Positions 36,566-45,761 are shown, counted from the first letter of the stretch. The stretch is 64,000 nt of DNA from Aeromonas sp. FDAARGOS 1405 (GCF_019048265.1 NZ_CP077311.1:1944001-2008000), one strand, 5' to 3'. Translations and numbers: made by a program. The notes: generated from the letters alone by a model not told the origin.

Positions 36566-36862
36566 TTACTGGTCGCTCTGCGAGTTGGCTGGGAGCTGGT
36601 TGGTTTTCGGTGGCTGGTTGCGATTCTCTTCATCTTCCAGATTGAATTTGACCGCCTTGCAGTCGACGGAGGAGGTCTCCCCGATATCCAGAGTGAGGCA
36701 GTCGTTCTGGGTCCAGCCGAACTGTTTGTCATCCCAGTCCAGATTGAATTTAAGCTCATCGACGGAAAATTCGGTGCCACCGCTCTCTGGATATTGCTGT
36801 GTCGCAGCGGCGCCGCCGGTAACCAGAAGAAGGGAGAGTAGCAAGGTGGTCGTACTGTTCAT
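36566..36862 (-). CDS. Small exported protein, DWDDK family (paralogue B)
   Basis: Unrecognised protein of 98 residues. The signal peptide MNSTTTLLLSLLLVTGGAAA is followed by ELKFNLDWDDKQFGWTQNDCLTLDIGETSSVDCKAVKFNLED. The core aligns with paralogue A across about 35 residues, including both Cys. The tail is Asn/Gln/Ser-rich. It lies 19 bases upstream of paralogue A on the same strand, so they are probably one transcript. Periplasmic or extracellular location is likely; the acidic Asp-rich core might bind a cation, which is speculation. Confidence 0.7.
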   Translation of the reverse strand: MNSTTTLLLSLLLVTGGAAATQQYPESGGTEFSVDELKFNLDWDDKQFGWTQNDCLTLDIGETSSVDCKAVKFNLEDEENRNQPPKTNQLPANSQSDQ

Positions 36863-37117
36863 GATGGCCTCGGATAATTGCAACGGTGGATGAGTGTACG
36901 GATCTGGGCTGAACCCGGGCGGAATCACACCTCATCTCACCAGATGATCAAGTCAGGGAGGAATTGTATCGCTTTTCTGCTGCCGATTTGTCCGTTTTGG
37001 TCGCACTCTGGGCAGCTGGTTGCCAATCTGAAGGAATTCAGTCATTTGCCCTTCTCTGTGCGAGTCTGGCGACTATAATCGGCAGCCAACTTTTCCTGCA
37101 CAGCACCCCCCTTCATC

Positions 37118-38128
37118 ATGACCACACAGGACTCCTCCACATTGCGCTACCCCAAGGGGTGGTTTGCTCTGACGACGGTATACAGTTTCACCGGGTTGGC
37201 TATTCTGGCCTCCATTATCTTCTCCCTGCTGCTGTTCCTCTCCATCGATGACAACCCGCTGATGAAGTGGCTGTTCGGCGGCTTGGCCATCATCTTCGAG
37301 CTGGGCAAGTTTTATGTCTGGTACGAGTACGGCGAGCGCAAGGCGCGGCGGGATCTGAGTGGCGCTTTCTGGTCGCTGTTGTTCTACAGCGTGCTGGCGG
37401 CCATCTCCATCGGCGGTAGTATTGGTGGCATCAACAGCGCCACCAATACGGTACTGAGCCAGCAGGCGCGCCACGAACGGGAACTGGCCCGTTTCGACGA
37501 GCAGATCGCCAGCATCGAGCGGCAGATCCAGCTCAACGAGGAGGCGGCCCGCAAATATATCGAGCTGGAGCGGATCTCCAGTGGCGTCTCCTCGTTGCAG
37601 CACGCCAATACCAAGCTGCGCTTGCAGCAGGATGAGCTGCGTCAGCAGCGCGATGCCAAGCCGGTCAACGAACAATCCTCCATGTTGGGGCTGATGAGCA
37701 GTCTGGCGGACGGGGTGGGGATGAGCATCAGTCAGGTGCAGTTCCTGCTGGTCTGCTTCCTCTCGGTGTTGCTCGACGTGTTCGGCGCCTTTTTCGTCAG
37801 TCTGATCGGCGAGGAAAACCGCTTTCGCCGGATGTGGCGCTGGCAGCAGGAGCAAGCTCGCAGAGAGGCGCAGGCAGCGTTGGCGATGGCTGCCCAGCCC
37901 GAGCCCATCATGCCCCCCGAGCCCGCCCCCGAGGTGCTGGCGCAGGTGCGCGGTGCGCTGGTGAGCGGTGAGCTCAAGTGCAGCAAGCGCTCGGTGGCAC
38001 AGGCGTTGTCACTCTCGCTGGAGGAGGTGGATCGAGTGTTCCACCATCTGCTGTCGCAAGGGGTGTTGGGGCAGGGGAGCAATCGCCACTACTACCTCAA
38101 TCCGGCGCTGGAGCAGCAAGCCGGATAG
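37118..38128 (+). CDS. Polytopic membrane protein with coiled coil and winged-helix-like tail
   Basis: Unrecognised protein of 336 residues. Hydrophobic segments lie at about residues 18-40, 48-68, 82-105 and 205-228. Between the third and fourth is a long helical stretch rich in Glu, Arg and Gln (HERELARFDEQIASIERQIQLNEEAARK), a probable coiled coil. After residue 230 the protein is soluble, with a Pro-rich linker. A C-terminal domain CSKRSVAQALSLSLEEVDRVFHHLLSQGVLGQGSNRHYYLNP reads like a winged helix. This could be a membrane-anchored regulator or partner. It diverges from the two DWDDK genes. Confidence 0.7.
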   Translation: MTTQDSSTLRYPKGWFALTTVYSFTGLAILASIIFSLLLFLSIDDNPLMKWLFGGLAIIFELGKFYVWYEYGERKARRDLSGAFWSLLFYSVLAAISIGGSIGGINSATNTVLSQQARHERELARFDEQIASIERQIQLNEEAARKYIELERISSGVSSLQHANTKLRLQQDELRQQRDAKPVNEQSSMLGLMSSLADGVGMSISQVQFLLVCFLSVLLDVFGAFFVSLIGEENRFRRMWRWQQEQARREAQAALAMAAQPEPIMPPEPAPEVLAQVRGALVSGELKCSKRSVAQALSLSLEEVDRVFHHLLSQGVLGQGSNRHYYLNPALEQQAG

Positions 38129-38132
38129 TGAG

Positions 38133-38160
38133 AAGGCCACCGAAACTCGGTGGCCTTTTT
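38133..38160 (+). terminator. Intrinsic terminator after the 37118 gene
   Basis: AAGGCCACCGA-aac-TCGGTGGCCTT is a perfect 11-bp stem followed by TTT. It lies 4 bases after the stop codon. Confidence 0.9.
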
Positions 38161-38182
38161 CGTTATCGAGTGGCTGTGGCAC

Positions 38183-38350
38183 TCAGTGAGTCAGCACCAT
38201 CATCAGGCTGAGGAAGGCGGCCAGTCCGCCACCGATGCCGATGATCCAGTAAAACCCCTTGGCCCCCTGTTTGAGCGGGATGCGGAAGTAGAGCAGAAAT
38301 GCCCACCACCCCAGTGCCAGCAACAGAGGAATAAGAAACATTCGAGCCAT
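38183..38350 (-). CDS. Small two-helix membrane protein
   Basis: Protein of 55 residues, almost all hydrophobic: MFLIPLLLALGWWAFLLYFRI, then GFYWIIGIGGGLAAFLSLMMVL. It starts behind a GAGGA site 4-5 bases upstream. No family recognised. It is convergent with the preceding gene and divergent from the MDR reductase gene. Probably a small inner-membrane protein of unknown function. Confidence 0.6.
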   Translation of the reverse strand: MARMFLIPLLLALGWWAFLLYFRIPLKQGAKGFYWIIGIGGGLAAFLSLMMVLTH

Positions 38351-38406
38351 GGTGTCCTCGCTGTTATTCTGTTGACCCTTGATCAATCAACAGGATGGAT
38401 TGTGCA

Positions 38407-39384
38407 ATGACGCAACTACAGATTACCGCATTCGGTGACCCCTCGGTACTCAAGCTCAACCCTTCCCTCGATAAGGTGCCAGCCGATGGCGAAGTGCGGG
38501 TGCGCATCTGCTTTGCGGGGGTGAACCCCATCGATGCCAAAACTCGCGCCGGTCTTGGCTGGGCGGCGGCCCAGAACAAGGACAAGCTGCCCTGGACACC
38601 GGGTTATGACGTCTCCGGCGTGGTAGAGAAGGTGGGCCCCGGCGTGACCTCGCTGGTCGAGGGGGATCGGGTGTGCGGCATGGTCGGTTTTCCCCTTACC
38701 GCAGGTGGCTACGGGGAGTCTGTGGTGGCAAGCGAGAGCGAGCTGGTCAAGCTCGACGGGGTGAGCCTGCAGCAGGGGGCGGTGCTGCCGTTGGCCGGTC
38801 TCACCGCCTGGCAGGGGCTGCTTGAGCACGGCGGCCTCCAGAGCGGTCAGCGGGTCTTGATCCTTGCCGGTGCCGGTGGTGTCGGCCATCTGGCGGTGCA
38901 GTTTGCCAGCGCCTATGGCGCCGAGGTGGTGGCTACCGCCAGCCCCGACAACCATGGCTTCCTGCACGCTCTGGGGGCGCGCTGGATGGTGGATTACCAC
39001 GACGCAAACTGGCCAGCAGCTGTGGTGGCAGAGGCCGGCCAGGTCGATCTGGTGCTGGATCTGGTAGGCGGCGAGAGCGGCAAGGCGGCGTTGGCCTGTG
39101 TCAAGCCGGGTGGCCGCTTGGTGACTGTGCCCACCATTACCGCCCAGCAGATCAAGGATGCTGGGGCTGCGGCGGGTATCGAGGTGGTCGGCATGCTGGT
39201 TCACCCCGACCAGAAGCAGCTGGGTCAGATGTTGATGCTGCTGCGTCAGGGGGAGGTGAAGGTCACCCTCGCCGGTGAATTCCCCCTGGCCGAGGGGGCG
39301 CTGGCCCATCAGGCCATCGAAGGGGGCCATGTACGCGGCAAGCTGCTGCTGCGGATGCCTGCGGCCGACGGCTATCCCGGATGA
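38407..39384 (+). CDS. MDR-family NAD(P)H-dependent oxidoreductase (quinone reductase-like)
   Basis: Medium-chain dehydrogenase/reductase of about 325 residues without zinc ligands, so closest to quinone oxidoreductases. The nucleotide-binding motif AGAGGVGHLAVQFA (GxGxxG) is near residue 154. The N-terminal PGYDVSGVVEKVGPGV region is typical of the GroES-like domain. I prefer the ATG at 38407 (MTQLQITAFG), which matches the family's usual start; one at 38395 is possible. Substrate unknown. Confidence 0.85.
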   Translation: MTQLQITAFGDPSVLKLNPSLDKVPADGEVRVRICFAGVNPIDAKTRAGLGWAAAQNKDKLPWTPGYDVSGVVEKVGPGVTSLVEGDRVCGMVGFPLTAGGYGESVVASESELVKLDGVSLQQGAVLPLAGLTAWQGLLEHGGLQSGQRVLILAGAGGVGHLAVQFASAYGAEVVATASPDNHGFLHALGARWMVDYHDANWPAAVVAEAGQVDLVLDLVGGESGKAALACVKPGGRLVTVPTITAQQIKDAGAAAGIEVVGMLVHPDQKQLGQMLMLLRQGEVKVTLAGEFPLAEGALAHQAIEGGHVRGKLLLRMPAADGYPG

Positions 39385-39463
39385 GCGAGATGATGGAGAT
39401 GGCACATGGTGTGGCTGTTATTGAGCGCCTCGCGTCCTTGCCTGGGGGGTGGGGACGCGCATC

Positions 39464-39901
39464 ATGAATGAGTTAATGGAGATGGGGCTGGGGTGGCTCT
39501 TTTTGAGCGCCTTTACCTCAGCCACTCTGTTGCCCGGCAGCTCGGAAGTGCTGCTGGGGGCCATGGCGGCGAAAGGGGAGTGGAGCATGGCGAGCCTGCT
39601 GCTGTGGGCGACGCTCGGCAACACCCTCGGCTCCATGACCACCTGGTGGCTTGGCTGGCTCGCCACCTTCAAGAAAAAACCGGAAGATTTTCAAGGCCGT
39701 GGGGAACAAAAAGCCTTAGGCTGGCTCAAACAACATGGTCACTGGTGTCTGCTGCTTGCCTGGACGCCGGTGGTCGGTGATGGTCTCTGTCTGTTGGCCG
39801 GTTGGCTGCGCCTCTCCTTCTGGCGCTCTCTCATTTTGATCGGGCTCGGCAAATTGTTCCGTTATGCCCTGGTTTTTCTGCTGGCCAGTCACATTTTCTA
39901 G
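39464..39901 (+). CDS. yqaA: YqaA-like DedA-superfamily membrane protein
   Basis: Inner-membrane protein of 145 residues. SATLLPGSSEVLLGAM and WTPVVGDGLCLLAGWLRLSFW match the DedA/SNARE-associated core and align well with E. coli YqaA (SATLLPGNSEVVLVAM, WMPVVGDLLCLLAGWMRIS). The ATG at 39464 follows a G-rich site; a GTG at 39449 is less likely. DedA proteins are linked to lipid flipping and membrane potential, but YqaA's function is unknown. It lies 27 bases upstream of the M16 peptidase. Confidence 0.85.
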   Translation: MNELMEMGLGWLFLSAFTSATLLPGSSEVLLGAMAAKGEWSMASLLLWATLGNTLGSMTTWWLGWLATFKKKPEDFQGRGEQKALGWLKQHGHWCLLLAWTPVVGDGLCLLAGWLRLSFWRSLILIGLGKLFRYALVFLLASHIF

Positions 39902-39928
39902 CCTGTTTTTGTCACTCACGAGGTCACT

Positions 39929-42742
39929 GTGAACAAAGTCATACCTTTAACGATTCTGCTGGGCTTCACCCTGCCGGTGCTGGCGGCACCGACCCTGATC
40001 GCCGAACAGGGCAAGGAGGAGGGCAAGCTCGCCATCCCCTATCAGATGTACAAGCTGGACAACGGCCTGACTGTGATCCTGGCCCCCGACCGCTCCGATC
40101 CGCTGGTGCACCTCGATGTGACTTATCACGTCGGCTCATCCCGCGAGACGGTCGGCAAGTCCGGTTTTGCCCACTTCTTCGAACACATGATGTTCCAGGG
40201 CTCGAAACACGTTGGTGATCAGGAGCATATGCGGATCATCAACGAAGCCGGTGGCGACATGAACGGCACCACCAACAAGGATCGCACCAACTACTACGAG
40301 ACCGTGCCTGCCAACCAGCTGGAAAAAGTGCTCTGGCTGGAGGCGGACCGGATGGGCTTCCTGCTCGATGCGGTGAGCCAGAAGAAGTTCGAGATCCAGC
40401 GCGCCACCGTCAAGAACGAGCGGGCCCAGCGGGTCGATAACCAGCCGTACGGGCTGGTGAGCGAGAAGGTGGGGGAGGCGCTCTATCCGCGTACTCACCC
40501 CTACTCCTGGCAGCCTATCGGTTACGTGGAAGATCTCGACCGGGTCGATGTGAACGACCTCAAGCAGTTCTTCCTGCGTTGGTATGGTCCCAACAACGCC
40601 ACCCTGACTCTGGGCGGCGACTTTGACAGCAAGCAGGCTCTCGAGTGGATCGAGAAGTACTTCGGCTCCATCCCGCGCGGCCCGGACGTGGCCGAGCCGA
40701 CGCCAAAGCCGGTGACCCTGCCCGAGACCCGCTACGTGACGCTACAGGACAAGGTACACCTGCCGCTGCTCTATATCAGCTACCCCACCGTCTCTCTTGG
40801 CGATCCGCAGGAGCCGGCACTCGACATGTTTGCCGACGTACTCGGCGGTTCCGCTAGCTCCATGCTCTACCAGTCGCTGGTGAAAACCGGCAAGGCGATC
40901 GATGTGGGGGCGTCCCACTATTGCGAAGAGCTGGCCTGTACCCTGACCGTCTACGCCTATCCCAACCCGTCGCAGGATGGCAGCCTCAAGACCCTCAAGG
41001 GGGAGGTGGACAAGGTGATCGGCGAGTTCGCCCAGCGCGGCCTCAAGCCGGAAGATCTGGAGAAGGCGATCGCCAAGTACCGCGCCTCCGCCATCTGGGG
41101 TCTGGACAGCGTCTCCGGCAAGGTGAGCCAGCTCGCCATGGGTCAGGTGTTTGCCCAGGATCCCAACTATGTGTTCAAGACTCTCGATGCCATCGGCAAG
41201 GTGACACCTGAGCAGGTGAAGGCCGCCTACGACAAGTTCATCGCCGGCAAGCCGGCGGTGGTGCTGAGCGTGGTGCCCAAGGGCAAGACCGAGTGGCAGG
41301 TTGCCACCCCGAACTTTACCCCCGCCAAGCGCGAGCTGCCGGATTACAGCAAGCATGACGAGGCGCTGGCCGAACGACCGGTAAAAGACAATTTCGATCG
41401 CAGCGTGCAACCCAAGGCGAGCGAGGCGGTGAGCGTCAAGGTGCCCGCCATCTGGCACGGCAAGCTCGACAAGAACATCGAGATCATCGGCACCAAGAGT
41501 GACGAGATCCCCGCCGTCTCCATCATGATTGCCCTGCCGGGCGGCATTCGTGCCGAAGATAAGGGGCAACTTGGGCTGGCCAATCTGACTGCCGCCATGA
41601 TGGGGCAGGGCACGGTGCGCCTGACCGAGGCTCAGCTGAGCGACGAGCTGCAAAAGCTGGGCTCAAGCATTGATGTCTCCAGCGCCCAGTACAACAACCT
41701 CATCACCGTCAGCTCGCTGGCGGACAAGTTGCCCCAGACCATGGCGCTGGTGCGCGAGGTGCTGGAGCGCCCGGGCATGCGGGAGGCGGACTTCGAGCGG
41801 GTCAAGGCGCAGCTGCTGCAAGGGATGCAACAGGCCCAGCAGCAGCCCGAGTGGCTGGCCGGGCAGGCGTTCCGCGGACTGGTCTACGGCAAGCAGAACC
41901 GCCTCGGGCAACCTACCGACGGGGTACCGGCCGATGTGGCCAAGCTGACCCTGGCGGACGTGAAGCACTTCTATCAGGCCTACTACAACCCCACCAACGC
42001 CAAAGTGGTTGTGGTCGGTGATGTGGACCAGAAGCAGATCGAGGAGCAACTTGGCTTCCTGACCGAGTGGAAGGGGGCAACGCCAACCCTGGGGGATCTC
42101 AAGCTCAAGGGTGAGCAGGCCAAGCCGGGCATCTATCTGGTCGACAAGCCGGGGGCGCCCCAGTCGGTGATCCGCATCGGTCGTCGCGCCATGCCGTTTG
42201 ATACCACGGGGGATTACTTCACCGCTGGGCTGATGAACTTCAACCTGGGTGGTAACTTCAACAGCCGCATCAATCTCAACCTGCGGGAAGACAAGGGCTA
42301 CACCTACGGCGCCAGCTCGGGCTTCTCCGCCAACCGCGAGGTGGGCACCTTCGCCACCGGTGCCAATGTGCGGGCCGATGCAACCGTGGATGCCATCCGC
42401 CAGTTCCTCAAGGAGATGGACAACTACCGCAAGAGCGGCCCGACACCGGTGGAGCTGGCCTATATGCGCAGCGCGGTCTCCCAGCAGGATGCCCTCTCTT
42501 ACGAGACCTTGGGCCAGAAGGCGGGCTTCCTGCTGCAGATGGTGATGTATGACCTGAAACCGGACTATGTGCAGGCCCAGAACAACCTGATCAAGACGGT
42601 GTCTCCCGAGGCGCTGAAGGCCAGTGCCGCCCGTTGGCTCAATCCGGCCGATATGGTGATCGTGGTGGTGGGAGACAAGCAAAAGCTTGAAAAACCCCTG
42701 AAGGAGCTTCATCTTCCCATCTATCCGCTGCAGTTGCCGTAA
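39929..42742 (+). CDS. M16-family zinc metallopeptidase, exported
   Basis: Large two-module pitrilysin-like protein of 937 residues. A signal peptide (MNKVIPLTILLGFTLPVLAA) predicts a periplasmic location. The inverted zinc motif HFFEH lies at residues 82-86, with the third ligand Glu about residue 164 in NERAQRVDNQPYG. The C-terminal half has a second, inactive-type M16 domain with LRLRED-like NLREDKGYTYGASSGF. The start is GTG, behind an ACGAGGT site. Resembles the periplasmic M16 peptidases of Vibrio and Shewanella; substrate unknown. Confidence 0.88.
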   Translation: MNKVIPLTILLGFTLPVLAAPTLIAEQGKEEGKLAIPYQMYKLDNGLTVILAPDRSDPLVHLDVTYHVGSSRETVGKSGFAHFFEHMMFQGSKHVGDQEHMRIINEAGGDMNGTTNKDRTNYYETVPANQLEKVLWLEADRMGFLLDAVSQKKFEIQRATVKNERAQRVDNQPYGLVSEKVGEALYPRTHPYSWQPIGYVEDLDRVDVNDLKQFFLRWYGPNNATLTLGGDFDSKQALEWIEKYFGSIPRGPDVAEPTPKPVTLPETRYVTLQDKVHLPLLYISYPTVSLGDPQEPALDMFADVLGGSASSMLYQSLVKTGKAIDVGASHYCEELACTLTVYAYPNPSQDGSLKTLKGEVDKVIGEFAQRGLKPEDLEKAIAKYRASAIWGLDSVSGKVSQLAMGQVFAQDPNYVFKTLDAIGKVTPEQVKAAYDKFIAGKPAVVLSVVPKGKTEWQVATPNFTPAKRELPDYSKHDEALAERPVKDNFDRSVQPKASEAVSVKVPAIWHGKLDKNIEIIGTKSDEIPAVSIMIALPGGIRAEDKGQLGLANLTAAMMGQGTVRLTEAQLSDELQKLGSSIDVSSAQYNNLITVSSLADKLPQTMALVREVLERPGMREADFERVKAQLLQGMQQAQQQPEWLAGQAFRGLVYGKQNRLGQPTDGVPADVAKLTLADVKHFYQAYYNPTNAKVVVVGDVDQKQIEEQLGFLTEWKGATPTLGDLKLKGEQAKPGIYLVDKPGAPQSVIRIGRRAMPFDTTGDYFTAGLMNFNLGGNFNSRINLNLREDKGYTYGASSGFSANREVGTFATGANVRADATVDAIRQFLKEMDNYRKSGPTPVELAYMRSAVSQQDALSYETLGQKAGFLLQMVMYDLKPDYVQAQNNLIKTVSPEALKASAARWLNPADMVIVVVGDKQKLEKPLKELHLPIYPLQLP

Positions 42743-42765
42743 CTGACGCTTTATAAAAATCAAGA

Positions 42766-42785
42766 GCCGCCCCGGATGGGGCGGC
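42766..42785 (+). terminator. GC-rich hairpin between the peptidase and gshA
   Basis: GCCGCCCC-ggat-GGGGCGGC is an 8-bp stem. There is no T-run after it, so it is a weak terminator at best. It lies just before the gshA ribosome site and could affect gshA translation. Confidence 0.5.
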
Positions 42786-42803
42786 CTCACATGAGCCGTG
42801 AAT

Positions 42804-44402
42804 ATGACTACAACAAGCTTGTCGCTCACCGAGTTGCTGAATGCGTTGGGATCACCGGAGCGCCTGACCGCGCTCAAGGGGATCCGGCGCGGGATCGAAC
42901 GTGAATGCCTGCGCATCACGCCGGATGGCCGACTCGCCCAGAGTGACCATCCCCGGGAGCTGGGCTCGGCCCTGACCCATCCCAATATCACCACCGACTA
43001 CTCGGAGAGCCTGCTGGAGTTCATCACCCCGGCCACCGACTCCATCGATAGCCTGATGGAGCAGCTCGGCGATATCCATCACCATGTGATTCAGAATCTG
43101 GGTGACGAGCGGATTTGGCCGCTCTCCATGCCCTGCTTCGTCGGTGGGGAAGAGAGCATCCGGCTGGCCCAGTACGGCAGCTCCAATATCGGCAAAATGA
43201 AGACCCTCTACCGTCAGGGTTTGAAGAACCGCTACGGCAGCCTGATGCAGGTGATCGCTGGGGTGCACTTCAACTTCTCCATGCCCGACAGCTTCTGGAG
43301 CGAGTGGCAGGATCTGGAGTGCGTCGGTTGTTGCAGCCAGCGCTTTATCTCCGACAAGTACATGGGGCTTATTCGCAACGTCTACCGCTTCGGCTGGCTA
43401 GTGCCCTATCTGTTTGGCGCCTCCCCTGCCATCTGCGAATCCTTCCTCAAAGGGCGCAAGAGCAACCTGCCGTTCGAGAAGACCGGCAAGGGTACCCTCT
43501 ATCTGCCTTACGCCACCGCGCTGCGTCTCTCTGATCTTGGCTATACCAACAGCGCCCAGGCTGGGCTCAAGATCAGCCACGACAATCTGCCGGCCTATGT
43601 CAGCAGTCTGCGCCGCGCCATCAACACCCACAATCCCGACTTTGCCAAGATCGGGGTCAAGGTGGATGGGGAGTATCGTCAGCTTAACGACAACGTGTTG
43701 CAGCTGGAGAATGAGCTCTACGCCCCAATCCGCCCCAAGCGCACCCCGCGCAGCGGCGAGAAGCCCTCGGATGCGCTGGATCAGCGCGGCATCGAATACA
43801 TCGAGCTGCGCACCGTAGACGTCAACCCCTTCACCCCGCTCGGCATCGATGCGGATCAGATCCGCTTCTTCGACCTGTTCCTGGTCTGGTGCCTGCTGCG
43901 CCCCTCTCCGGTGCTGAGTGACGAGGAGATTGCCCGCAACCGCCGCAACCAGAACAAGGTGGTGCTGGAGGGACGTCGTCCCGGCCTCGAGCTGGAGGAC
44001 GAGCAGGGTCATGCCATCGGCCTCAAAGAGTACGGCCTCAAACTGTTCGACGAGCTGGCTCAGGTGGCCGACCTGCTGGATCGCTGCTGCGGCCGCAACC
44101 GCTATCGCGAGACGCTGGCGATGCATCGCGAGAAGCTGCTCAACCCCGAGCTCACCTACTCCGCCCGCATGCTCAAGGAGCTGCTGGAGAGTGGCAAGGA
44201 CAACGGCTGCTACGGCGACAAGCTGGCGACCCGCTATCGCGAGGAGCTGCTGGCAGGGGAGCTGCAGTACTGGGATGAGGCCTACTTTGCCGGTGAGGCG
44301 AAGGATTCCCTGGCCAAGCAACGGGAGCGCGAGCGCAGCGACAGCCTGTCGTTCGATGACTTCCTGGCCGACTACTTCGGTACCAGTACCACCACGGCCT
44401 GA
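42804..44402 (+). CDS. gshA: Glutamate-cysteine ligase
   Basis: First step of glutathione synthesis: ATP-dependent joining of Glu and Cys in the cytosol. The 532-residue protein is of the gammaproteobacterial type. IRRGIERECLRITPDGRLAQSDHP near the N-terminus and TTDYSESLLEFITP contribute ATP/Mg and Glu binding. YIELRTVDVNPFTPLGI is the conserved core motif. The ATG at 42804 is preferred over the GTG two codons earlier. It ends before a bidirectional terminator that is now beside an insertion sequence. Confidence 0.95.
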   Translation: MTTTSLSLTELLNALGSPERLTALKGIRRGIERECLRITPDGRLAQSDHPRELGSALTHPNITTDYSESLLEFITPATDSIDSLMEQLGDIHHHVIQNLGDERIWPLSMPCFVGGEESIRLAQYGSSNIGKMKTLYRQGLKNRYGSLMQVIAGVHFNFSMPDSFWSEWQDLECVGCCSQRFISDKYMGLIRNVYRFGWLVPYLFGASPAICESFLKGRKSNLPFEKTGKGTLYLPYATALRLSDLGYTNSAQAGLKISHDNLPAYVSSLRRAINTHNPDFAKIGVKVDGEYRQLNDNVLQLENELYAPIRPKRTPRSGEKPSDALDQRGIEYIELRTVDVNPFTPLGIDADQIRFFDLFLVWCLLRPSPVLSDEEIARNRRNQNKVVLEGRRPGLELEDEQGHAIGLKEYGLKLFDELAQVADLLDRCCGRNRYRETLAMHREKLLNPELTYSARMLKELLESGKDNGCYGDKLATRYREELLAGELQYWDEAYFAGEAKDSLAKQRERERSDSLSFDDFLADYFGTSTTTA

Positions 44403-44431
44403 GGCGGGTTCGTACCAACCAAAGTGCCAAC

Positions 44432-44460
44432 AAAAAGCCGCTCGAGTGAGCGGCTTTTTT
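44432..44460. terminator. Bidirectional intrinsic terminator after gshA
   Basis: AAAGCCGCTC-gagt-GAGCGGCTTT is a perfect 10-bp stem with T6 on the plus side and A5 on the other, so it can work on both strands. It probably once served both gshA and the convergent acyl-CoA ligase, which is now separated from it by the IS. Confidence 0.85.
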
Positions 44461-44468
44461 ATTTCTCT

Positions 44469-44497
44469 TGTCCCGTCCTGAATATGGTTTACACCTT
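44469..44497 (+). repeat. Left inverted repeat of the IS
   Basis: Starts TGTCCCGTCCTGAATA and continues to GGTTTACACCTT. It pairs with the right end with only about six mismatches in 29 positions. Confidence 0.85.
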
Positions 44498-44521
44498 TCC
44501 TCCCAATAAATGGAGAACCGG

Positions 44522-44920
44522 ATGGGACAAGGTGTGAAACGGACACAGCGCGATTACTCGCTGACTTTTAAACTGGCGCTGGTCGAGCAGATTGAAAAAG
44601 GCGAGCTCACCTACAAACAGGCTCAGGTGCGTTATGGCATTCAGGGCCGCTCCACCGTTCTGGTATGGTTGCGTAAACATGGTCGGCAAGATTGGAGCCA
44701 GGGGGCTTCTGTTCGTGCCGGCAGGAGCATCACCATGCCAGACCCCGACAACCAGACGCCCGAGCAGCGTATCAAGGAACTCGAGCAACAGCTGGCGCTG
44801 ATGAGTCAGAAAGCCCAGTTCTTTGAGGCCGTCGTCGATGTACTGAAGAATGACTACGGCGTCTCTATCGTAAAAAAGCGACCCGGCAAGTCCTCTCGCA
44901 GCGGCAAGTCGAGAGGCTGA
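44522..44920 (+). CDS. IS3-family transposase OrfA
   Basis: Protein of 132 residues. The helix-turn-helix SLTFKLALVEQIEKGELTYKQAQVRYGIQGRSTVLVWLRKHG binds the inverted repeats. A Leu-rich coiled coil follows (EQRIKELEQQLALMSQKAQFFEAVVDVLKND). At 44872-44878 the codons AAA AAG after an A form the A AAA AAG heptamer, the classic -1 frameshift site, which would produce the fused OrfAB transposase. A GGAG site precedes the ATG. Confidence 0.88.
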   Translation: MGQGVKRTQRDYSLTFKLALVEQIEKGELTYKQAQVRYGIQGRSTVLVWLRKHGRQDWSQGASVRAGRSITMPDPDNQTPEQRIKELEQQLALMSQKAQFFEAVVDVLKNDYGVSIVKKRPGKSSRSGKSRG

Positions 44921-45741
44921 CCATTGTCAGGGCTTGCCTGTTTCTGGGGATAAGCCGGCAGGCTTACTACAAGCGCAATCGGGTCGCCGACGAGCGCCAT
45001 GCACAGGGCTTGCAGGTGGTGCGCTTCGTGCGTCAGGTTCGACTGCGACAACCTCGGGTGGGCACTCGCAAGCTGCATTATCTGCTGCAGGGTCAGGATG
45101 ATGGCGGGCTCAAGGTCGGGCGGGACAGGCTGTTTCGGATATTGGCCGAGCACCGCCTGCTGGTGCAGCTTAAGCGGGCGTATCACAAGACCACCCACAG
45201 TTTTCACCGTTTCTACCGTCATCCCAACTTGCTCAAAGCGGGACCAGAGCAGGTTACGCCGGTGGCCCCGGAGCAGGTCTGGGTCGCTGATATCACCTAT
45301 CTGCCAGCCAGGAGCGGGCCGCTGTACCTGAGCCTGGTGACGGATGCCTACTCACGCAAGATAGTGGGCCATCACGTGCACGAAGGGATGCACGCGGAGT
45401 CGGTGGCGATGGCGTTCAAGAAAGCGCTGAAGCAACGGTGTGGCAGCGGGGAGCTAATCCATCACTCAGACCGTGGCGTGCAGTATTGCTCGGGACTGTA
45501 TCAGTCATTACATGAACGGTACGGGGTGAAATGCTCGATGACGGATGGGTATGACTGTTATCAGAATGCGTTGGCGGAGCGGGTGAACGGGATTTTGAAA
45601 GGAGAGTTATTGTTGCAAAGCCCGCAGGATTTGGCGCAAGCGCGGGAGATGGTGCGTGAAGCAGTAGATATTTACAACGCGGAGCGGCCGCATCATGCGT
45701 TGAAATACAGAACCCCCGATGCGGTACATAGGGGGTTCTGA
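44878..45741 (+). CDS. IS3-family transposase OrfB (frameshift extension)
   Basis: Catalytic half of the transposase, in the -1 frame relative to OrfA and read through the A6G site. The retroviral-integrase-type DDE residues are visible: Asp in VWVADITYLPA, Asp in HHSDRGVQYCS, and Glu in NALAERVNGILKGE. The C-terminal NAERPHHALKYRTPDAV is also family-typical. No convincing independent start was found near 44878; the coordinates give the frame used by the fusion. The frame is intact to its stop at 45741. Confidence 0.85.
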   Translation, partial: ATRQVLSQRQVERLTIVRACLFLGISRQAYYKRNRVADERHAQGLQVVRFVRQVRLRQPRVGTRKLHYLLQGQDDGGLKVGRDRLFRILAEHRLLVQLKRAYHKTTHSFHRFYRHPNLLKAGPEQVTPVAPEQVWVADITYLPARSGPLYLSLVTDAYSRKIVGHHVHEGMHAESVAMAFKKALKQRCGSGELIHHSDRGVQYCSGLYQSLHERYGVKCSMTDGYDCYQNALAERVNGILKGELLLQSPQDLAQAREMVREAVDIYNAERPHHALKYRTPDAVHRGF

Positions 45742-45761
45742 GTAGGGAAATGCTAGTTGAA

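Noticed and set aside
41663..42994. Minus-strand open frame of 443 codons over the M16 peptidase end
   Set aside because: It spans the end of the M16 gene and the start of gshA, both of which have strong evidence; composition is of a shadow frame.
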